DNA of 10,639 bases from Ettlia oleoabundans. Lineage: Eukaryota > Chlorophyta > Chlorophyceae > Chlamydomonadales. A model generated the notes under the pieces. The model had not been told where the DNA came from. It saw only the letters and a program-made list of their open reading frames with translations, and did not search any database. Each line of letters starts with the position of its first letter. The stretch's first letter is position 1. The translations under genes and the position numbers were made by a program. Location of the stretch: the NCBI GenBank assembly GCA_019693395.1, contig JAAMXP010001833.1, positions 1,535 to 12,173 on the forward strand, given 5' to 3'. Shown in pieces: positions 8,271 through 10,639 of the stretch.

Positions 8271-10546
8271 GTGAGTAAACACGGTGTACTCATCACACAA
8301 CCATCGAGAAAGCCCACCGTTGCGCAGGTGGAGTGCCGTCACTGCCCAGCGCCCGTCCGCGGGCTTCCTTTGCCTGCCTCTGCCCCGCCCACTCAATCGT
8401 CCACAATCTGCCCACGGACTAAAGTCAGTACAGTCCAGCACATTCCAGCTGTCAGCAGCAGGATGCAAATTCAGCCTGCCATAAAGATACGAGGCTCGAT
8501 CCCAGCCCAACATGCGTCCAGCTCAACCCACCCACCCCCAGCCATGTGTGGAGCCTCCAAATAGTACCCAACCAAGTGCAGTGGTCTGAGCAGCAATAGG
8601 CACCCTTTCAACGCAGATAAAGGCCCCGAACAGCTCAGCGGCACGGACACGAACGTAGTGCTGCAATGGTTCCGCACAGTGGCAGCCCGCCGGGCAGAGC
8701 TTCAGAAACTGAGTGGCAGCAGCGAGGGAGGCACTGTTGATCCCAAGGAAGACACCACCAGCAAAGACAGCGGCCTGGTCAGGGCAGCTGCTCCCTCTTT
8801 TTCTGCAAAGGCGGAAGTTCAGTTGGGCACAGCACCAAAGGATGCAACAGCACAGGGAGTTGGGCAGTCGGTGGCAGAGGCACGTGGGCTGTCAGAAGCA
8901 GAGCCAGGGGCGGCGGCTGAGGCAGGGCTGGGAGCGGGGGCGGAGGCGGTTTCTGTGGAGCTCTCTTCGAGGGACCCATTCCCAGGCACATTTGTTCATT
9001 TCACAAACACTCGTTTCACAGCAACAGTAGGCAGGTTGTTTGCCTGCCTTGCTTGTGCGGGGGAGCTCCAGACGGGGCAGTTCCCGCAGCATGTCAAGGT
9101 GGCCCCTGCTGCAAACAACCCTGCAGATCCATCAACCAGCGTCTCATGCCTGCTATACTTTGTGGTGCAGGTGTGCAGCCAGAACCTTTGAGCGTGGACG
9201 AGCCTCTGGCCGTGGAGTGGGCCCCACAGGTCCCTGCTGCCATCAAGGGAGGCAAGGCCGCTAGAAAGGCGGGAAAGAAGGGCAGCCCAGCTGGCAGCGC
9301 AACGGCCGGCAACTTGAGCACCAGCTCTGCCAGCAGTAGCAGCAGCAGCAGCGGCGAGGAGGTTGAAGTTGTTTTCACGGCGGAGGAGCTTGCTGGGGAT
9401 GCTGCCAGCGGTGGTGCTGATCTGCAGGGGTCCGCTCAGCCTGCTGCTCAAGAGGCAGAGCAGCAGGCGGAGGAGATGGCCAGCGCTGCGGCAAGTGGCG
9501 CCTCTGACGCTCTGTCTGCTGTTGAGAGCGCGGCGCAGGAAGCCACGGATCAGGCTGAGGAGGTGGTGCAGGAGGTGGCAAGCGATGCAGCCTATGCGGC
9601 CGATTCCGTCCAAGCGGCAGCGCAGGATGCCGGGGAGGAGTTGGCAACGGCAGCGCAGGATGCCGGGGAGGAGTTGGCAACGGCAGCGCAGGATGCCGGG
9701 GAGGAGTTGGCAACGGCGGCCCAGGAGGCTGCCAGCGACGCAGCTGACGCAGCAGCCTCCGTGCAGGCGGGGGTGGAGGCGGCTGGGCAGCAGGCGGCGG
9801 AAGGGCTGCTGGGCATGGTAAGCAATGTCGCCAGTGATGCAGCGGACATGGCAGGCGCGGTGCAGGCGGCAGCAGAGGATGTGGAGCAGAAGACTGCCAT
9901 TGCTGCGGCATCAGCTGCAGCCCCTGCCCCACCACCCGCACTCGAGCCCTCGAGCTCTGCCGCAACCAGCGCTCCTGTGCCAGAGTCTCGCAAGGATAGG
10001 GAGGCTGAGGTGGCAGCTACCAAGCAGCTTCTGATCGGCATGCTGGCATCTCTGGACCGTGGGGCTGCAGCCAGCGAGGATCAGGCGCAGCGGGTGGATG
10101 AGCTGGCACGCCGACTTGAGCGCCTGGGAGGCCCCGTCACGCTGACTTGGCAAACCCCAGGCAAGCTCGCGAGACGTTGCAAAGGGGTAGAAAGGGAATA
10201 CCCCCGTGCCTGATTCATGCGGGCTTCAAGCCACCCCCACACTTATCCTAGCACCTAAAGTTGCCTCCTGCTGCCGCGTGCTTCCTTGCTAGCATGTGAT
10301 TTATTGCAACAAAGGCGGACAGCACATTGACGTTGGTTTTGTCTCCTTGCAACCTGTTACACAATCGTGGTAAGTTTTTCTATGCAGCCGATGGAGAGAA
10401 GTCTGGCATGGCGCTGCTGGATGGCCGGTGGCGCCTGCTGTATAGCAGCGGTTTCACCTCTGGCAGCCTGGGTGGCCGCCGCCCCGGGCCCTCCTTTGGA
10501 TCCGGGCCTTTCACGCTGGGCCAGGTCTACCAGGACATACTGACAG
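8087..10546 (+). CDS. Plastid lipid-associated protein / fibrillin (PAP domain) with long Ala/Glu-rich repeat region; 3' end outside window
   Basis: Fibrillins are plastid proteins that coat plastoglobules and act in lipid, quinone and stress physiology. Proposed exons are 8087-8270, 8617 to about 8954, about 9179-10160 and 10388 to about 10546, which keep one frame and give about 554 residues so far. Residues 1 to about 55 resemble a chloroplast transit peptide, rich in Arg, Ser and Ala and ending RRSAGRGVVKAADEG. Residues from about 60 to 440 are low complexity and acidic, with 11-residue repeats. The PAP domain starts near 448 (ATKQLLIGMLASLDRG, then DELARRLERL). It continues in exon 4 with DGRWRLLYSSGF, SGSLGGRRPGPS and TLGQVYQDI, the diagnostic fibrillin signature. 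The C-terminal part of the domain is beyond the window. The subfamily is not assigned. The junction of exons 2 and 3 is uncertain. Confidence 0.88.
8271..8616 (+). other. Fibrillin intron 1
   Basis: This 346-bp intron has a strong GTGAGT donor and a CAG acceptor after CCCTTTCAACG. It is C-rich in places (for example ACCCACCCACCCC at about 8526-8538). I found no RNA gene or open frame in it that deserves a call. Confidence 0.65.
8617..8954 (+). other. Fibrillin exon 2 (3' boundary uncertain)
   Basis: The exon follows the acceptor CCCTTTCAACGCAG (8603-8616) and continues the frame of exon 1. The frame has no ATG between its upstream stop at 8562 and the helical stretch VLQWFRTVAARRAELQKL, which supports entry by splicing. 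The rest is low complexity, rich in Ala, Glu and Gly (for example AEPGAAAEAGLGAGAEA). Base composition becomes T-rich after about 8950, suggesting the exon ends there. In-phase donors for the acceptor at 9178 are at 8949 (GTTTCT), 8955 (GTGGAG), 9027 (GTAGGC) and 9099 (GTGGCC). I chose 8955 for composition and intron length. None is a strong consensus. Confidence 0.55.
9338..9352 (+). repeat. AGC microsatellite coding for a serine run
   Basis: Five perfect AGC units, with imperfect ones just before them (from 9331), encode the serine run of SASSSSSSSGEE in the fibrillin protein. It sits between the Lys-rich patch and the acidic Ala/Glu region and probably forms a flexible linker. Confidence 0.85.
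9615..9713 (+). repeat. Three identical 33-bp tandem units encoding AAQDAGEELAT
   Basis: Units at 9615-9647, 9648-9680 and 9681-9713 are identical base for base. Because 33 is a multiple of three, each adds the 11-residue unit AAQDAGEELAT without disturbing the frame. A diverged partial copy (AAQEAASDAAD) follows at about 9714. The identity, including third codon positions, points to recent expansion or homogenisation. Confidence 0.97.
10161..10387 (+). other. Probable GC-AG intron in the fibrillin gene
   Basis: The acceptor GTTTTTCTATGCAG at 10374-10387 leads into the conserved DGRWRLLYSSGF exon in phase 1. The upstream exon offers CAG/GCAAGC at 10160/10161 in phase 1, which joins LTWQTP to ADGEKSGMALLDG with sensible spacing for the family. 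GT alternatives in phase 1 are at 10183 (C/GTTGCA) and 10206 (C/GTGCCT). Both have poor context. The GC choice is an inference. The intron also contains a strong-looking GTAAGT at 10370 that is only 18 bases from the acceptor and cannot pair with it. Confidence 0.6.
10388..10546 (+). other. Fibrillin exon 4: PAP domain core
   Basis: The exon encodes DGEKSGMALLDGRWRLLY followed by SSGFTSGSLGGRR, PGPSFGSGP and FTLGQVYQDI. These are the most recognisable part of the PAP/fibrillin family (W/RLLYTS...LGGRRPGP...LGQVYQ). The frame hits a stop at 10567-10569, before the rest of the domain, so a donor must precede it. Candidates are CAG/GCAAGT at 10547 (a perfect GC-donor consensus), GT at 10551 and GT at 10561. 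The exon end is given for the first of these. The remaining domain lies beyond the window. Confidence 0.8.
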
Positions 10547-10639
10547 GCAAGTGGGGCAACGTGCGCTGACTGGACTTGGCGATAGGCGCGGTGTTCACTT
10601 AAATGTTTACACGTTGGACAGTTCCTCTAGAGTGTGTTG

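Larger units (their letters stand above)
9179..10160 (+). other. Fibrillin exon 3: low-complexity and 11-mer repeat region plus start of PAP domain
   Basis: The exon is open for 327 codons. It begins PEPLSVDEPLAVEWAPQ and has a Lys-rich patch (KGGKAARKAGKK) and a Ser run with acidic flank. A stretch dominated by Ala, Glu, Asp and Gln follows (about 9380-9910) with almost no Lys. From about 9535 it can be written in 11-residue units such as AAQDAGEELAT, AAQEAASDAAD and MVSNVASDAAD. A Pro/Ala/Ser linker (about 9920-9980) precedes the PAP start. The acceptor may be at 9178 or 9170, and only 9178 is used here because it is phase 0. The exon ends at CCCCAG/GCAAGC, a GC donor. Confidence 0.7.

Noticed and set aside
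8488..8520. GAGGCTCGATCCCAGCC, similar to a tRNA T-arm
   Set aside because: No matching acceptor stem, D-arm or anticodon arm can be built around it.
8109..8564. Open frame of about 150 codons overlapping fibrillin exon 1 and intron 1
   Set aside because: It lacks a convincing ATG start. Its composition is ordinary, and the overlapping frame gives a transit-peptide-like leader with an exact splice phase to exon 2.
9363..9821. Arg/Trp-rich second plus-strand frame (repeats of RMPGRSWQRQR)
   Set aside because: It is a shadow of the same 33-bp repeats in another frame, with no family similarity and no link to the PAP exon.
9375..9965. Long Pro/Arg-rich open frame on the minus strand opposite the fibrillin repeats
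   Set aside because: It is the antisense reading of the Ala/Glu-rich repeat region. Biased codon use on the plus strand leaves the other frames open. The plus frame leads into a recognised PAP domain.
1..10639. Bacterial, viral, CRISPR or mobile-element system
   Set aside because: No repeat-spacer array, transposase, integrase, terminal repeats or operon-like gene packing was seen. All confident coding signal is intron-containing algal nuclear genes.

Overview
The window looks like nuclear DNA from a green alga (Chlorophyta). The class is not resolved: Trebouxiophyceae and Chlorophyceae both remain possible. Two protein-coding genes are recognisable and both are broken into many short exons by spliceosomal introns of about 140-350 bp. 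One encodes a callose synthase-type 1,3-beta-glucan synthase. The other encodes a plastid fibrillin (PAP) with a chloroplast-type transit peptide. I see no rRNA, tRNA, CRISPR array, transposase or bacterial operon structure.

Minus strand, about 39-7660: the 5' (N-terminal) half of a GT48-family glucan synthase-like gene, read from high to low coordinates. I could assemble 19 exons whose reading phases agree at all 18 junctions (3073 nt, about 1024 residues). The assembled protein follows plant callose synthases through the Fks1 domain and the first cluster of membrane segments, and into the cytoplasmic region that precedes the catalytic part. The catalytic half lies beyond base 1, outside the window.

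Bases 7661-8086: a 426-bp intergenic gap between two divergent genes, so probably a shared promoter region.

Plus strand, 8087 to beyond about 10546: a gene for a plastid lipid-associated protein (fibrillin). Exon 1 encodes a transit-peptide-like leader. Exons 2 and 3 encode a long, very Ala/Glu/Gln-rich segment with 11-residue periodicity, including three identical 33-bp units. The end of exon 3 and exon 4 encode the start of the conserved PAP/fibrillin domain. The 3' end is outside the window.

The points most worth a second look are the fusion of an 11-mer amphipathic repeat to a fibrillin domain, and GC-AG introns inferred in both genes. There are also small tandem duplications inside introns, one of which duplicates a 3'-splice-site-like tract. 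No link in function between the two neighbouring genes can be read from the sequence. All exon boundaries are my manual inference from reading frame, splice consensus and family similarity. They were not checked with transcripts.
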